This document shows positions 9,632-22,382 of a stretch of DNA of 64,000 bases, in pieces. The stretch spans positions 2,294,001 through 2,358,000 of the forward strand of contig NZ_PDJE01000001.1 of NCBI RefSeq assembly GCF_002563955.1. The letters are read 5' to 3'. The position numbers and the translations under genes are program-made. Position 1 is the stretch's first letter. Every line of letters begins with the position of its first letter. Below the pieces are notes generated by a model. The model was not told the DNA's origin. It worked only from the letters and a program-made list of their open reading frames with translations, and did no database searches. The DNA comes from Paramicrobacterium agarici (GTDB lineage Bacteria; Actinomycetota; Actinomycetes; Actinomycetales; Microbacteriaceae).

Positions 9632-9635
9632 GCCA

Positions 9636-9641
9636 TAGGCT
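9636..9641 (+). promoter_or_regulatory. -10 element for a leaderless aroQ transcript
   Basis: TAGGCT lies exactly 6 nt before the aroQ ATG. That places the transcription start at or next to the initiation codon, the leaderless layout common in actinobacteria. There is no clear ribosome-binding site in the 16-nt aroB-aroQ gap. Confidence 0.6.
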
Positions 9642-9647
9642 GTTTTC

Positions 9648-10076
9648 ATGACGCGCATTCTCGTTCTCAACGGCCCCAATCTCGGCCGTCTCGGTACACG
9701 GGACCCCGAGGTCTATGGCACGCAGACGCTCGACGACCTGCGGCGCATTCTGAGTTCCGATGCCGGAGGGCACGACATCGTCGTGCGGCAGACCGACGCC
9801 GAGAGCGAGCTGCTGGGCTGGCTGTACGAAGCGATCGACGCGGAAACGCCCGTCGTCCTGAACGCCGGGGCCTGGACGCACTACTCCTACGCCCTGCACG
9901 ACGCCGTCGAGATGGTGACCTCGTCTGGCGTGCCCGTCATCGAGGTGCACATCTCTAACCCGCACGCGCGCGAGCAGTTTCGCCATACGAGCGTGCTGAC
10001 GGCCGTGGCGACCGGTGTGATCGCGGGTTTCGGGTTCGACTCGTATCGCCTCGCCGTGGCGCAGCTCGTGCGCTGA
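9648..10076 (+). CDS. aroQ: Type II 3-dehydroquinate dehydratase
   Basis: A 142-residue dodecameric type II dehydroquinase that dehydrates 3-dehydroquinate to 3-dehydroshikimate. ILVLNGPNLGRLGTRDPEVYG holds the N-terminal signature and the flexible-lid Arg and Tyr. NAGAWTHYSYALHDA and EVHISNPHAREQFRHTS match the substrate and catalytic His loops. It lies 16 nt after aroB but has its own -10 element, so it may be transcribed both with and apart from the cluster. Confidence 0.96.
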   Translation: MTRILVLNGPNLGRLGTRDPEVYGTQTLDDLRRILSSDAGGHDIVVRQTDAESELLGWLYEAIDAETPVVLNAGAWTHYSYALHDAVEMVTSSGVPVIEVHISNPHAREQFRHTSVLTAVATGVIAGFGFDSYRLAVAQLVR

Positions 10077-10088
10077 GCGTGTGCTTCT

Positions 10089-10141
10089 TTGGCGGCGTCG
10101 CGCGCTGCCGGTAAACTTGCACGCCGGGCCGCATTCGGCCC
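10089..10141 (+). promoter_or_regulatory. efp promoter and leader hairpin
   Basis: A -35-like TTGGCG (10089-10094) and a -10-like TAAACT (10112-10117) are separated by 17 nt. Downstream, GGGCCG (10126-10131) can pair with CGGCCC (10136-10141) around a CATT loop at the start of the efp leader. Confidence 0.6.
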
Positions 10142-10171
10142 CTCATCTTCCACCGAACGGACATCCATTTC

Positions 10172-10735
10172 ATGGCATCAACCGCTGACATCAAGAACGG
10201 CGCCGTCCTCAGCATCGACGGCAACCTGTGGAGCGTCATCGAGTTCCAGCACGTCAAGCCAGGCAAGGGCGGCGCGTTCGTGCGCACAAAGCTCAAGAAC
10301 GTCGTCTCAGGCAAGACCATCGACAAGACGTTCAACGCGGGAACCAAGCTCGACTTCGAGAACGTCGATCGTCGCGAATACACGTACCTCTACAACGACG
10401 GCGACTCGTTCGTCTTCATGGACCAGAGCGACTACGACCAGATCCAGGTTCCCGCCGCCGTGGTCGGCGACGCCGCCAACTTCATGCTCGAGAACCAGTC
10501 GATCACGATCGCGATGCACGACGGAAATCCGCTGTACGTCGAGCTTCCGGCATCCGTGATTCTCGAGATCACGTACACAGAGCCCGGCCTCCAGGGCGAC
10601 CGGTCGACGGGCGGCACAAAGGGCGCGACCGTCGAGACAGGCTACGAGATCCAGGTTCCGCTGTTCGTCGAGACCGGAACAAAGGTCAAGGTCGACACTC
10701 GCACGGGCGACTACCTCGGTCGCGTCAACGACTAG
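10172..10735 (+). CDS. efp: Elongation factor P
   Basis: A 187-residue, three-domain EF-P that relieves ribosome stalling at polyproline. The functional loop is KPGKGGAF with Lys32 at the tip. Actinobacterial EF-P proteins with this PGKGGAF loop are thought to work without lysine modification, and no modification gene is visible here. The central domain signature [11 protein letters not shown] is near the middle. The stop overlaps the nusB GTG by one base (TAGTG). Confidence 0.97.
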   Translation: MASTADIKNGAVLSIDGNLWSVIEFQHVKPGKGGAFVRTKLKNVVSGKTIDKTFNAGTKLDFENVDRREYTYLYNDGDSFVFMDQSDYDQIQVPAAVVGDAANFMLENQSITIAMHDGNPLYVELPASVILEITYTEPGLQGDRSTGGTKGATVETGYEIQVPLFVETGTKVKVDTRTGDYLGRVND

Positions 10736-11154
10736 TGAGCGCACGTTCAAAAGCGCGCAAGCGCGCCATCGACATTCTGTACAGCGCCGACGTGCGCCAG
10801 CAGGATGTTCGGGAGGCGCTGAGCGCCGAAGCACAACGCGCGGCGAGCGAGCCGGCACGAGAGGCCTCGTGGCTCTACGCTCGCGACATCGTCGACGGTG
10901 TCATTGAAACGCGCGCCGAGATCGACGAGCAGATCGAAACGTATGCGCAAGGCTGGACGATTGCCCGCATGCCGGCGGTCGACCGTGCGATTCTGCGCAT
11001 CGGAGTGTGGGAGATCCTGCATAACGACGAGGTGCCGACGGGCGTCGCGATCAACGAAGCCGTCGAGTCGGCGAAGACGCTCTCGACCGATGAATCTGCT
11101 GGATTCGTCAATGGGCTCCTCGGCAAGATCGCGGAGGCCGCCGGCAGCGTGTGA
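10735..11154 (+). CDS. nusB: Transcription antitermination factor NusB
   Basis: A 139-residue all-helical NusB that joins NusE (S10) at boxA in rRNA antitermination. It begins at GTG 10735, overlapping the efp stop. The family features [14 protein letters not shown] at the N-terminus and [14 protein letters not shown] near the C-terminus are present. Translation is probably coupled to efp. The efp-nusB-pyrR order is conserved in many actinobacteria. Confidence 0.95.
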   Translation: MSARSKARKRAIDILYSADVRQQDVREALSAEAQRAASEPAREASWLYARDIVDGVIETRAEIDEQIETYAQGWTIARMPAVDRAILRIGVWEILHNDEVPTGVAINEAVESAKTLSTDESAGFVNGLLGKIAEAAGSV

Positions 11155-11181
11155 CTGCGCGCGGTCGCCGTGCGATAAGAT
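11151..11181 (+). promoter_or_regulatory. Candidate promoter of the pyr operon
   Basis: TAAGAT (11176-11181) makes a good -10. A -35-like GTGACT at 11151-11156 is 19 nt upstream, slightly long. Transcription would start near 11188 and include the PyrR-type hairpin below. Confidence 0.5.
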
Positions 11182-11203
11182 CAGTCGACCAACATCCTTT
11201 AAT

Positions 11204-11220
11204 GCCGTCCAGAGAGGCGG
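11204..11220 (+). promoter_or_regulatory. PyrR-binding RNA hairpin before the pyrR ribosome-binding site
   Basis: CCG (11205-11207) pairs with CGG (11218-11220), enclosing TCCAGAGAGG. The core GTCCAGAGAGGC matches the conserved PyrR-binding loop of B. subtilis pyr attenuators. Here it lies only 2 nt before AAGGGAG at 11223-11229, the pyrR ribosome-binding site. No attenuator terminator is visible, so translational repression by UMP-bound PyrR, as reported in mycobacteria, is the likely mechanism. Confidence 0.75.
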
Positions 11221-11236
11221 AGAAGGGAGTGGCGCA

Positions 11237-11776
11237 TTGAGCATGCGCACTGTGCTGCACGCTGCAGACATCTCTCGAGCGCTCACCCGCATCGCACACG
11301 AGGTTCTCGAGTCGAACAAGGGCGCAGATCGCCTCGTCGTTCTCGGCATTCCGACCCGCGGGGTTGCGCTCGCAGACCGAGTGGCAGAGCTCATCAGCTC
11401 GATCTCGGGCACTCGCGTCCCCTCCGGCGCGCTCGACGTGACGATGTACCGCGACGACCTGGCTCGTCATCCCACCCGCACGCCCGCGCCGACCAGCATT
11501 CCGGAAGGCGGAATCGACGGCGTGACTGTGGTGCTCGTCGACGATGTTCTGTTCTCGGGCCGGACCATTCGCGCTGCACTCGATGCTCTGGGAGACATCG
11601 GGCGACCTCGGGCCGTGAGACTTGCGACGCTCGTTGATCGTGGGCACCGTGAACTGCCCATTCGGCCAGATTTCGTCGGGAAGAACCTCCCCTCGGCGTC
11701 GCACGAGCGCATCAACGTGCGCGTCGTCGAATATGACGGCGAAGACGCGGTGACGATCGAGGAGGTCGGCCGCTGA
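11237..11776 (+). CDS. pyrR: Bifunctional pyr operon regulator / uracil phosphoribosyltransferase
   Basis: A 179-residue PyrR with the PRPP-binding motif [13 protein letters not shown]. It has uracil phosphoribosyltransferase activity in some species and binds pyr mRNA when loaded with UMP. The start is taken as TTG 11237, 7 nt after AAGGGAG. ATG 11243, two codons later, is an alternative. The matching RNA hairpin directly upstream supports autogenous control. The stop overlaps the pyrB ATG (TGATG). Confidence 0.94.
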   Translation: MSMRTVLHAADISRALTRIAHEVLESNKGADRLVVLGIPTRGVALADRVAELISSISGTRVPSGALDVTMYRDDLARHPTRTPAPTSIPEGGIDGVTVVLVDDVLFSGRTIRAALDALGDIGRPRAVRLATLVDRGHRELPIRPDFVGKNLPSASHERINVRVVEYDGEDAVTIEEVGR

Positions 11777-12729
11777 TGCGCCACCTGCTCACAACGAAAG
11801 ACGTCTCTCGCGACGCCGCCATCGGACTGCTGGATGTCGCAGAGGATATGGCCGCGACGCAGCGCAGAGAAGTCAAGAAGCTGCCGACGCTGCGCGGAAA
11901 GACAGTCGTCAATCTGTTCTTCGAGGACTCCACACGCACGCGCATCTCGTTCGAAGCAGCGGCGAAGCGACTCTCGGCTGACGTCATCAACTTCAGCGCG
12001 AAGGGATCGAGCGTGTCCAAGGGCGAAAGCCTCAAAGACACAGCGCAGACCCTCGAGGCCATGGGCGCGGATGCTGTCGTCATCCGGCACAGCTCATCCG
12101 GCGCTCCTCGAACCCTCGCCTCCAGCGGATGGATCTCAGCTGGCGTCATGAACGCGGGCGACGGCATGCACGAGCATCCGACCCAGGCGCTCCTCGACGC
12201 CTTCACCCTGCGCGCACGCACACACGGAGCAGCGACGAGGGGAAGAGGCCTTGACGGTCTGCACATCGCCATCGTCGGCGACATTCTGCACTCCCGTGTG
12301 GTGCGCTCGAATGTGTGGCTGCTCACGACGCTCGGGGCCACCGTCACCATCGTCGCGCCGCCGACGCTCGTTCCCGTCGACGTCTCGGCATGGCCCGTCA
12401 GGGTCTCCTACGACCTCGACGAGGTACTCAAGACCCGTCCGGATGCCGTCATGCTGCTGAGAATCCAGGCCGAGCGGATGCATGACGCGTTCTTCCCCAA
12501 CTCCCGCGAGTACACGCGCAGGTGGGGACTCGACGACGAGCGCTTCGCGATGCTTCCGAAGAGTACGATTGTCATGCACCCTGGGCCGATGAATCGCGGC
12601 CTTGAGATCTCGTCGTCGGCCGCTGACTCTGCACAGTCGACGGTGCGCGAACAGGTCACCAACGGAGTGTCGGTGCGAATGGCCGCGCTCTACCTGCTGC
12701 TGTCCGGCGAACGAGAGGAAATCCAGTGA
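11776..12729 (+). CDS. pyrB: Aspartate carbamoyltransferase catalytic subunit
   Basis: A 317-residue ATCase catalytic chain that condenses carbamoyl phosphate and aspartate. The carbamoyl phosphate motif STRTRISFE and the [10 protein letters not shown] motif are intact. No pyrI regulatory subunit gene is present, as expected for actinobacteria. It overlaps pyrR by one base and pyrC by four (GTGA), pointing to coupled translation. Confidence 0.97.
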   Translation: MRHLLTTKDVSRDAAIGLLDVAEDMAATQRREVKKLPTLRGKTVVNLFFEDSTRTRISFEAAAKRLSADVINFSAKGSSVSKGESLKDTAQTLEAMGADAVVIRHSSSGAPRTLASSGWISAGVMNAGDGMHEHPTQALLDAFTLRARTHGAATRGRGLDGLHIAIVGDILHSRVVRSNVWLLTTLGATVTIVAPPTLVPVDVSAWPVRVSYDLDEVLKTRPDAVMLLRIQAERMHDAFFPNSREYTRRWGLDDERFAMLPKSTIVMHPGPMNRGLEISSSAADSAQSTVREQVTNGVSVRMAALYLLLSGEREEIQ

Positions 12730-14057
12730 CGACCCAGACCCTGCATATCTCGGGCGCTCGGCTGTCGAGTGGGCAGGCAGCGGACATCCTCGTCGAGGGC
12801 GGCATCATCACCGAGGTCGGCAGCGTGGGTGCTCCCGCAGGCGCGACGCGCATCGATGCCGACGGCCTGCTCGCGCTGCCCGGGCTCGTCGACCTGCACA
12901 CCCACCTGCGCGAGCCTGGCTTTGAACAGAGTGAGACCGTACTCACCGGAACCCGGGCTGCGGCAGCCGGAGGGTTCACAGCGGTCTTCGCCATGGCGAA
13001 CACGTCACCGGTCGCAGATACCGCTGGGGTCGTCGAGCAGGAGCTCGAGCTCGGGCACCGCGCGGGGTACGCGACCGTGCAGCCGATCGGCGCGGTGACC
13101 ACGGGGCTCAAGGGCGAACGTCTTGCAGAGCTTGGCGCTATGGCTTCATCGCGAGCTCGTGTGCGCGTCTTCTCCGACGATGGTTTCTGCGTTTCCGATC
13201 CGCTGCTGATGCGTCGCGCACTCGAGTACGTCAAGGCGTTCGACGGCGTCATCGCACAGCATGCGCAAGAGCCGCGCCTGACAGAAGGCGCGCAGATGAA
13301 CGAGGGAGCACGTTCGGCGGAGCTCGGCCTCACGGGCTGGCCCGCGGTCGCTGAAGAGTCGATCATCGCCCGCGATGTGCTCCTGGCCGAGCACGTCGGG
13401 TCGCGCCTGCACGTCTGCCACGTCTCGACGGCGGGCAGCGTCGAGGTGATCCGCTGGGCTAAGGCTCGAGGCATCGATGTGACTGCTGAGGTCACGCCGC
13501 ATCATCTGCTTCTCACCGATGATCTCGTCGCCGGGTTCGACGCTCGCTTCAAGGTGAACCCGCCCTTGCGAACACGTGAAGACGTGACAGCGCTGCGGGA
13601 GGCCCTCGCTGACGGAACGATCGACATCGTCGCGACAGACCATGCACCGCACCCGGCCGAGAGCAAGCAGTGCGAATGGGATGCTGCGGCAAATGGCATG
13701 GTGGGACTCGAGTCCGCGCTCAGGGTCGTTCATGAGTCCGTCGTCACCTCGGACCAGCTGGGCTGGACCGACGTCGAGCGTGTGCTGAGCAGCTCTCCCG
13801 CCCGCATCGGGCGGCTCCGGGGACAGGGTGAACCGCTTGCTCAGGGCAGCAGCGCCAATATCCTGCTGTACGACTCGAGCGTGCGCGGGGCATTCACGCG
13901 CGACGCCCTTCACGGTCGCAGCGCGAACTCACCGTACCTCGATTGGGAGTTGCCAGGCCGCGTCGTGACGACCATCCATAACGGCGCGATTACGGTCGCC
14001 GATGGCACGCTCGCAGATCCAGAAGAGATCGGGCAGGAGGCGATCGTCAATGGATAA
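12726..14057 (+). CDS. pyrC: Dihydroorotase
   Basis: A 443-residue class I dihydroorotase of the amidohydrolase superfamily, cyclising carbamoyl aspartate. The zinc motif [10 protein letters not shown], the later FKVNPPLR and ATDHAPH are all present. GTG 12726 overlaps the pyrB stop. The C-terminus overlaps the next gene by 8 nt. Confidence 0.96.
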   Translation: MTTQTLHISGARLSSGQAADILVEGGIITEVGSVGAPAGATRIDADGLLALPGLVDLHTHLREPGFEQSETVLTGTRAAAAGGFTAVFAMANTSPVADTAGVVEQELELGHRAGYATVQPIGAVTTGLKGERLAELGAMASSRARVRVFSDDGFCVSDPLLMRRALEYVKAFDGVIAQHAQEPRLTEGAQMNEGARSAELGLTGWPAVAEESIIARDVLLAEHVGSRLHVCHVSTAGSVEVIRWAKARGIDVTAEVTPHHLLLTDDLVAGFDARFKVNPPLRTREDVTALREALADGTIDIVATDHAPHPAESKQCEWDAAANGMVGLESALRVVHESVVTSDQLGWTDVERVLSSSPARIGRLRGQGEPLAQGSSANILLYDSSVRGAFTRDALHGRSANSPYLDWELPGRVVTTIHNGAITVADGTLADPEEIGQEAIVNG

Positions 14058-14574
14058 GGTCGTTCCAGGGCTCATTCTCGCAGCGCTCGTGCTGCTGATC
14101 TTCACCGTCATGTGGCGATCGTGGCGACGACGCTCCTCGGCAGACGCCGAGCACGGTGTCACAGCGGTTCCGTCGTCATTCGCTCCGACCGCAGAGTTCG
14201 ACGTGCACTACGTCGCGACCACCCGCGGTGGCGAGCCGTTGGAACGCCTCGCGCTCCCCGGACTCGCCTTCCGCGGCGCAGGCCAGCTGCGAACGGCTCC
14301 GTCAGGAATCGCGCTTGGCGTCGACGGGGAACAGCCCGTGTTCGTTCCCGCGTCGGCCCTGCGCACCGTCGATACCACCAATGTTGTCATCGACCGGGTT
14401 GTCGAGCCAGGCGGGATAGTCCGCATCTCGTGGACTCTTGCCGACGGAACACCCTGCGACAGCTACGTGCGTCTCCGCGAACCGTCGAATCAGCCGACGA
14501 TGTGCGCGGCTATCTCAAACCTCATCCAGAACGTCCGAGACCGCTCGGATCGTGAAAGCGAAAGCAACGCATGA
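14050..14574 (+). CDS. Membrane protein of the pyr operon (Rv1382-like position)
   Basis: A 174-residue protein with one N-terminal membrane helix ([19 protein letters not shown]), a basic stop-transfer (RSWRRR) and a soluble cytosolic domain of mostly beta character. It starts at ATG 14050, 8 nt inside pyrC, and overlaps carA by 4 nt. In mycobacteria an uncharacterised membrane protein (Rv1382) occupies the same slot between pyrC and carA. The shared position and build suggest the same family, but that is inferred. The function is unknown. A role in anchoring or tuning pyrimidine synthesis is only a guess. Confidence 0.8.
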   Translation: MDKVVPGLILAALVLLIFTVMWRSWRRRSSADAEHGVTAVPSSFAPTAEFDVHYVATTRGGEPLERLALPGLAFRGAGQLRTAPSGIALGVDGEQPVFVPASALRTVDTTNVVIDRVVEPGGIVRISWTLADGTPCDSYVRLREPSNQPTMCAAISNLIQNVRDRSDRESESNA

Positions 14575-15754
14575 CCACTACGACACCGTTCAGCCCGCAA
14601 CCTCCAGCCGTCCTCGTTCTCGAGGACGGAACCCGATACGAAGGTGACGCCTACGGTGCCACGGGCATCACCCTGGGCGAGGTCGTCTTCGCCACCGGCA
14701 TGACCGGATACCAGGAGACACTCACCGATCCCTCGTACGCCGGTCAGATCGTTCTCATGACGGCGCCGCACATCGGCAACACCGGCGTCAACGACATCGA
14801 CAAGGAATCGACGAAGATCTGGGTCGCCGGCTTCGTCGTCCGCGATCCTTCCCGCGTCGTCTCGAACTTCCGGGCCGAGCGGAGCCTAGACAGCGAGCTG
14901 ACTACTGACAGAGTAATCGGCATCTCGGGCATTGACACCCGTGCCGTAACCCGCCGCATCCGATCGGGCGGTGCCATGCGCGCCGGGATCTTCTCGGGAG
15001 ACGCGTTCGACCTGACAGCATCCGAACAGCTCGACAAGGTGCGCAGCGGTGCCCAGATGACGGGCCTCAACCTGTCTGCTGACGTCTCGACGCGTGAGAC
15101 GTACACGGTGCCTGCCACGAGCGATCGCATCGGCTCCGTCGCCGTTCTCGACCTCGGCGTCAAGACGTCGACGGTGAATTATCTTGCGGAGCGCGGGTTC
15201 GACGTGCACGTGATGCCGCAGGACATCTCGACGCAGCAGCTGCTTGATCTGGCGCCCGATGCACTGTTCTACTCGAACGGACCGGGCGATCCAGGGGCAT
15301 CAGACCGGCATGTCGACATGCTCCGCACCGTGCTCAGGGAGGGGATCCCGTACTTCGGCATTTGCTTCGGCAACCAGCTTCTCGGGCGCGCACTCGGATT
15401 CGGCACGTACAAACTTCCGTTCGGGCACAGGGGAATCAACCAGCCTGTTCTCGACACGAGCACCGGACGCGTGGAGATCACCTCGCACAACCACGGCTTC
15501 GCCGTTGACGCCCCCATCGAGGGGATCAGCGAATCCACCGAGGGATTCGGTCGGGTGGAGGTCAGCCATTACGACCTCAATGACAACGTCGTCGAGGGAC
15601 TGAACTGCCTCGACATCCCGGCATTCAGCGTGCAGTATCACCCGGAGTCGGCCGCAGGGCCGCACGACGCCATGTACCTCTTCGATCGATTCCGTGAGAT
15701 GGTCATCGCACGCAACGATCACTCAGACACGAACAACGCGGGAGACAACAACTA

Positions 15755-15755
<1 letters not shown>
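14571..15755 (+). CDS. carA: Carbamoyl-phosphate synthase small subunit
   Basis: A 394-residue glutaminase subunit that delivers ammonia to CarB. The N-terminal CPSase domain begins with [15 protein letters not shown]. The class I glutamine amidotransferase has its nucleophile Cys265 in [10 protein letters not shown], with the catalytic His-Glu pair in YHPESAAG. It overlaps the upstream membrane gene (ATGA) and shares one base with carB. Confidence 0.97.
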
Positions 15756-19026
<3,271 letters not shown>

Positions 19027-19027
<1 letters not shown>

Positions 19028-19875
19028 TGCCCACGGCCTTCGGCGACCGCCTCGCGTCGGTGTTCGACGCGAGCGGCCGCCTGTGCCTTGGTATCGACCC
19101 TCACGCGCACCTCCTCGCGTCGTGGGGTCTTCCCGACACGGCAGACGGCGCTCGCGAGTTCGGTCTACGTGCCGTGGACGCCGCCGCAGCCTCTGTCGGA
19201 ATCGTGAAGCCTCAGGTCGCGTTCTTCGAACGGTTCGGCTCGGCGGGATACGCGGCGCTCGAGAGTGTTCTCTCGGCGGCTCGCGCCGCCTCGTTGCTGG
19301 TCATCGCGGATGTGAAGCGCGGTGAGATCGGCTCGAGCATGCTCGGCTACGCGTCGGCGTGGCTGACGCCGGGTTCACCGCTCGAGGCGGACGCCGTCAC
19401 TCTCAACCCGTATCTCGGCGTCGGAGCGCTCATCGAGACGTTCGAGACAGCGCAGCGCAATCACAAGGGCGCATTCGTGCTCGCGGCGACCTCCAACCCC
19501 GAGGCGACCGTGCTTCAGAAGTCAGCGGCACCCGACGGTCGCAGCGTCGCGAGCAGCATCGTGGCGGACGTCGGTGCGTGGAACGCGCAGAACGCCGTCG
19601 GAGGGCGCGCGAGCATCGGGATCGTCGCGGGGGCGACACTCGATCTGAACGTCTTCGGAATCGACACGACAACCGCTGCTGACCCCGTTCTTCCCGTTCT
19701 CGCGCCAGGCTTCGGGTTCCAGGGCGCTCGTGTCGAAGATGCCTCATCCATCTTTGGTCGGCTATCGCCGGGTGTGATCGTCAGTGAATCCCGAAGTATC
19801 CTGTCAGCCGGGCCTGTTGACATCGCGCGCACAGCCGCACAGCGCGCCACGGAAGTGAGGGAGTCCTTTGTCTGA
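19027..19875 (+). CDS. pyrF: Orotidine 5'-phosphate decarboxylase (type 2)
   Basis: A 282-residue OMP decarboxylase of the longer type 2 group found in actinobacteria and myxobacteria. The catalytic motif is [23 protein letters not shown] sits at the N-terminus and LAPGFGFQG near the C-terminus. ATG 19027 overlaps the carB stop. The last 8 nt overlap the next gene. This is the last recognisable pyrimidine gene of the operon. pyrD and pyrE are elsewhere. Confidence 0.95.
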
Positions 19876-20839
19876 ACCGTCGCACCGTCGGCCACCTGAG
19901 GTGGACCGCCAGGCAGCATCCCGCGCCGCTGTCGCCGCACGCCGTGCCCGTGCCGCTGTCAAGTCCGATGTCGCCTCCGGTCGGCGTTCCGCTCTCGACG
20001 TGCTGCAGACGGCGTTTGCCGATCCGGAGGGCGTCGAGGGTCGCATGCGCGTCACGGATCTTCTGATCAGCGTTCCCGCCATCGGCGCGACAAAGCTCGA
20101 GCGCATCCTGTCTGACCTGCGCATCTCGCGCGCCAAGCGCATCGGCGGTCTCGGCGTGCACCAGCGCGAGCGACTCAGCGCATTTCTGACACAGCGCGAA
20201 TCGACGAACAGGGCTCGCCGTCGCAGTCGTCTCGTCGTGCTTGCCGGGCCAACGGCCGTCGGCAAGGGAACCGTTGCCTCATACATTCGCGACAACTATC
20301 CCGATGTGCTCCTCAGCGTGTCCGCGACAACGCGGGCTCCTCGGCAGGGAGAGGTCGATGGCGTGCACTACTTCTTCGTCGACGACGCCGAGTTCGATCG
20401 CATGATCGCAGAGGGTGAGCTGCTTGAGTACGCGACGGTGCACAACTCGTACCGCTACGGCACCCCGCGCTCTCCGATCGAGAAGGCCCTTGCCGAAGGC
20501 AGCAGCGTCTTGCTCGAGATCGATCTGCAGGGAGCGCGGCAAGTACGAGCGCGCATGCCCGAGGCCACTCTGGTGTTTCTGCTTCCGCCGACCTGGGACG
20601 AGCTTGTGCGCCGCCTCGTCGGCAGAGGCACAGAGGATGCTGTCGAGCGAGCTCGTCGCCTTGACACGGCGCAGGTCGAACTTGCCGCGCAAGACGAGTT
20701 CGATTACCGCGTGACGAACACCACTGTCGGCGAAGCCGCGCAAGAAGTCGTAGAATTGATAAAGACTCGCGGCCGGGGCCCCCGTCGGGCACAACCTGAA
20801 GCTGCATTTACCGCCGCCGAAACCACACGAGGAGTGTGA
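19868..20839 (+). CDS. gmk: Fusion of mIHF-like DNA-binding domain and guanylate kinase
   Basis: One 323-residue open frame. Residues 1-115 resemble mycobacterial integration host factor (mIHF), a helical nucleoid protein: a basic N-terminus, [17 protein letters not shown], then [17 protein letters not shown]. Residues 117-305 are a complete guanylate kinase with P-loop GPTAVGKG (127-134), [15 protein letters not shown] and [10 protein letters not shown]. In mycobacteria mihF and gmk are separate neighbours. Here no stop or start separates them. The TTG start at 19868 follows an AGGGAG site and overlaps pyrF by 8 nt. Gmk makes GDP from GMP. The chromosome-binding role of the first part is inferred. 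Confidence 0.92.
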   Translation: MSEPSHRRPPEVDRQAASRAAVAARRARAAVKSDVASGRRSALDVLQTAFADPEGVEGRMRVTDLLISVPAIGATKLERILSDLRISRAKRIGGLGVHQRERLSAFLTQRESTNRARRRSRLVVLAGPTAVGKGTVASYIRDNYPDVLLSVSATTRAPRQGEVDGVHYFFVDDAEFDRMIAEGELLEYATVHNSYRYGTPRSPIEKALAEGSSVLLEIDLQGARQVRARMPEATLVFLLPPTWDELVRRLVGRGTEDAVERARRLDTAQVELAAQDEFDYRVTNTTVGEAAQEVVELIKTRGRGPRRAQPEAAFTAAETTRGV

Positions 20840-20847
20840 CCAGACTT

Positions 20848-21105
20848 ATGGCTGACAAGCTCAAGGGAATCATTGACCCGCCCATCGACGACCTGCTTTC
20901 GAAGGTCGACTCCAAGTACCAGCTCGTGATCTTCGCCTCCAAGCGGGCTCGCCAGATCAACGACTACTACGCGGACCTGCACGAAGGCAGCCTCTTCGAC
21001 AACGTCGGCCCTCTCGTTGACTCGACCGTCGATGACAAGCCGCTCTCGGTTGCACTGCACGAGATCAACGAAGACAAGCTGGTTCTTCGCCCGCTCTCTG
21101 AGTGA
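20848..21105 (+). CDS. rpoZ: RNA polymerase omega subunit
   Basis: An 85-residue omega chain that helps RNA polymerase assembly. [18 protein letters not shown] and [12 protein letters not shown] are the typical actinobacterial signatures. ATG 20848 matches the family start. An in-frame GTG at 20836 overlaps the gmk stop and cannot be excluded. The gene is followed by a strong terminator. The gmk-rpoZ-metK order is conserved. Confidence 0.95.
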   Translation: MADKLKGIIDPPIDDLLSKVDSKYQLVIFASKRARQINDYYADLHEGSLFDNVGPLVDSTVDDKPLSVALHEINEDKLVLRPLSE

Positions 21106-21115
21106 TTTTCACCGG

Positions 21116-21157
21116 AATGTCGGTGGTGCAGCGGATGCTGGAACCACCGACATTTCT
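21116..21157 (+). terminator. Intrinsic terminator between rpoZ and metK
   Basis: AATGTCGGTGGT (21116-21127) pairs perfectly with ACCACCGACATT (21143-21154) around a 15-nt loop, followed by TCTTT. It lies 10 nt after the rpoZ stop and closes the pyr-gmk-rpoZ unit. Confidence 0.85.
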
Positions 21158-21188
21158 TTGCGTAGCTACGACACGGTAGGGACCTTTC

Positions 21189-22382
21189 ATGACCGAACTG
21201 CGACTTTTCACCTCTGAATCTGTCACCGAAGGGCATCCCGATAAAATCTGCGACCAGATTTCCGACAGCATCCTCGATGCTCTGATCGCCGTCGACGCGC
21301 GCAGCCGAGTCGCCGTCGAGACGATGGTGACGACCGGCCTCGTGCATGTCGCGGGCGAGGTTTCGACATCGGGATACGTTGAGATTCCCGCGATCGTCCG
21401 TGACGTCATCCGCCGCATCGGGTACACGTCAAGTGAGGCCGGGTTCGACGCGGACTCGTGCGGGATCGAGGTATCGATCGGCTCTCAGTCCAATGACATC
21501 GCGCAGGGAGTCGACGGCTCCTTCGAGACGCGCGAGCAGGCATCGTCCGATCCCTACGACCAGCAGGGCGCAGGCGATCAGGGAATCATGTTCGGATACG
21601 CCACGAACGAGACCCCAGAGCTCATGCCGATGCCCGTCTGGATCGCTCACAGGCTCTCTGAGCGCCTCGCGACGGTGCGCAAGTCGGGCGAAATCGACTA
21701 TTTGCGCCCAGACGGCAAGACTCAGGTGACGGTCGGCTACGACGGCGACGTTCCTCGAGCGGTGAAGACGATCGTTCTGTCGACCCAGCACGCGCCAGAG
21801 GTATCAACCGAGCAGCTCAGAAAAGACGTGCACGAGCACGTCATCGCACCTGTTCTCGAACCGCTCGATCTCGACACGTCGTCATACGAACGATTTATCA
21901 ACCCGACGGGCACGTTCGTGCTCGGCGGGCCGAAAGGCGACGCAGGGCTCACAGGTCGCAAGGTCATCATCGATACATACGGCGGTGCAGCCCGGCATGG
22001 CGGAGGAGCCTTCAGCGGGAAGGACCCGTCAAAGGTCGACCGCTCCGCCACGTACGCGATGCGCTGGGTGGCCAAGAACGCCGTCGCTGCGGGGCTGGCC
22101 GACCGCATCGAGGTTCAGGTGGCGTACGCGATCGGCAAAGCTGCGCCCGTCGGCCTGTACGTCGAAACCTTCGGCACAGGCCGTGTGTCCGACGCGGCGA
22201 TCGTCACCGCCATCAGAGAGGTCTTCGATCTGCGCCCTGGAGCGATCATCGACCAGCTCAACCTGCTCCGGCCGATTTACGCTCAGACGGCGACGTACGG
22301 TCACTTCGGACGCGAACTTCCGGACTTCACGTGGGAGACCACCGACCGCGCTGACGCGCTCCGGGCAGCATCCGGTCTGTGA
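21189..22382 (+). CDS. metK: S-adenosylmethionine synthetase
   Basis: A 397-residue MetK that makes SAM from ATP and methionine. [17 protein letters not shown] and [12 protein letters not shown] are the substrate and ATP motifs, and [15 protein letters not shown] is the C-terminal loop. TAGGGA (21177-21182) lies 6 nt before the ATG and could be either a ribosome-binding site or a poor leaderless -10. No SAM riboswitch fits in the 83-nt upstream gap, which is largely the terminator. priA overlaps the stop. Confidence 0.97.
   Translation: MTELRLFTSESVTEGHPDKICDQISDSILDALIAVDARSRVAVETMVTTGLVHVAGEVSTSGYVEIPAIVRDVIRRIGYTSSEAGFDADSCGIEVSIGSQSNDIAQGVDGSFETREQASSDPYDQQGAGDQGIMFGYATNETPELMPMPVWIAHRLSERLATVRKSGEIDYLRPDGKTQVTVGYDGDVPRAVKTIVLSTQHAPEVSTEQLRKDVHEHVIAPVLEPLDLDTSSYERFINPTGTFVLGGPKGDAGLTGRKVIIDTYGGAARHGGGAFSGKDPSKVDRSATYAMRWVAKNAVAAGLADRIEVQVAYAIGKAAPVGLYVETFGTGRVSDAAIVTAIREVFDLRPGAIIDQLNLLRPIYAQTATYGHFGRELPDFTWETTDRADALRAASGL

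Noticed and set aside
21106..21188. SAM riboswitch before metK
   Set aside because: The gap is only 83 nt and is mostly a terminator hairpin. No SAM-I, SAM-II or SAM-IV core is visible.
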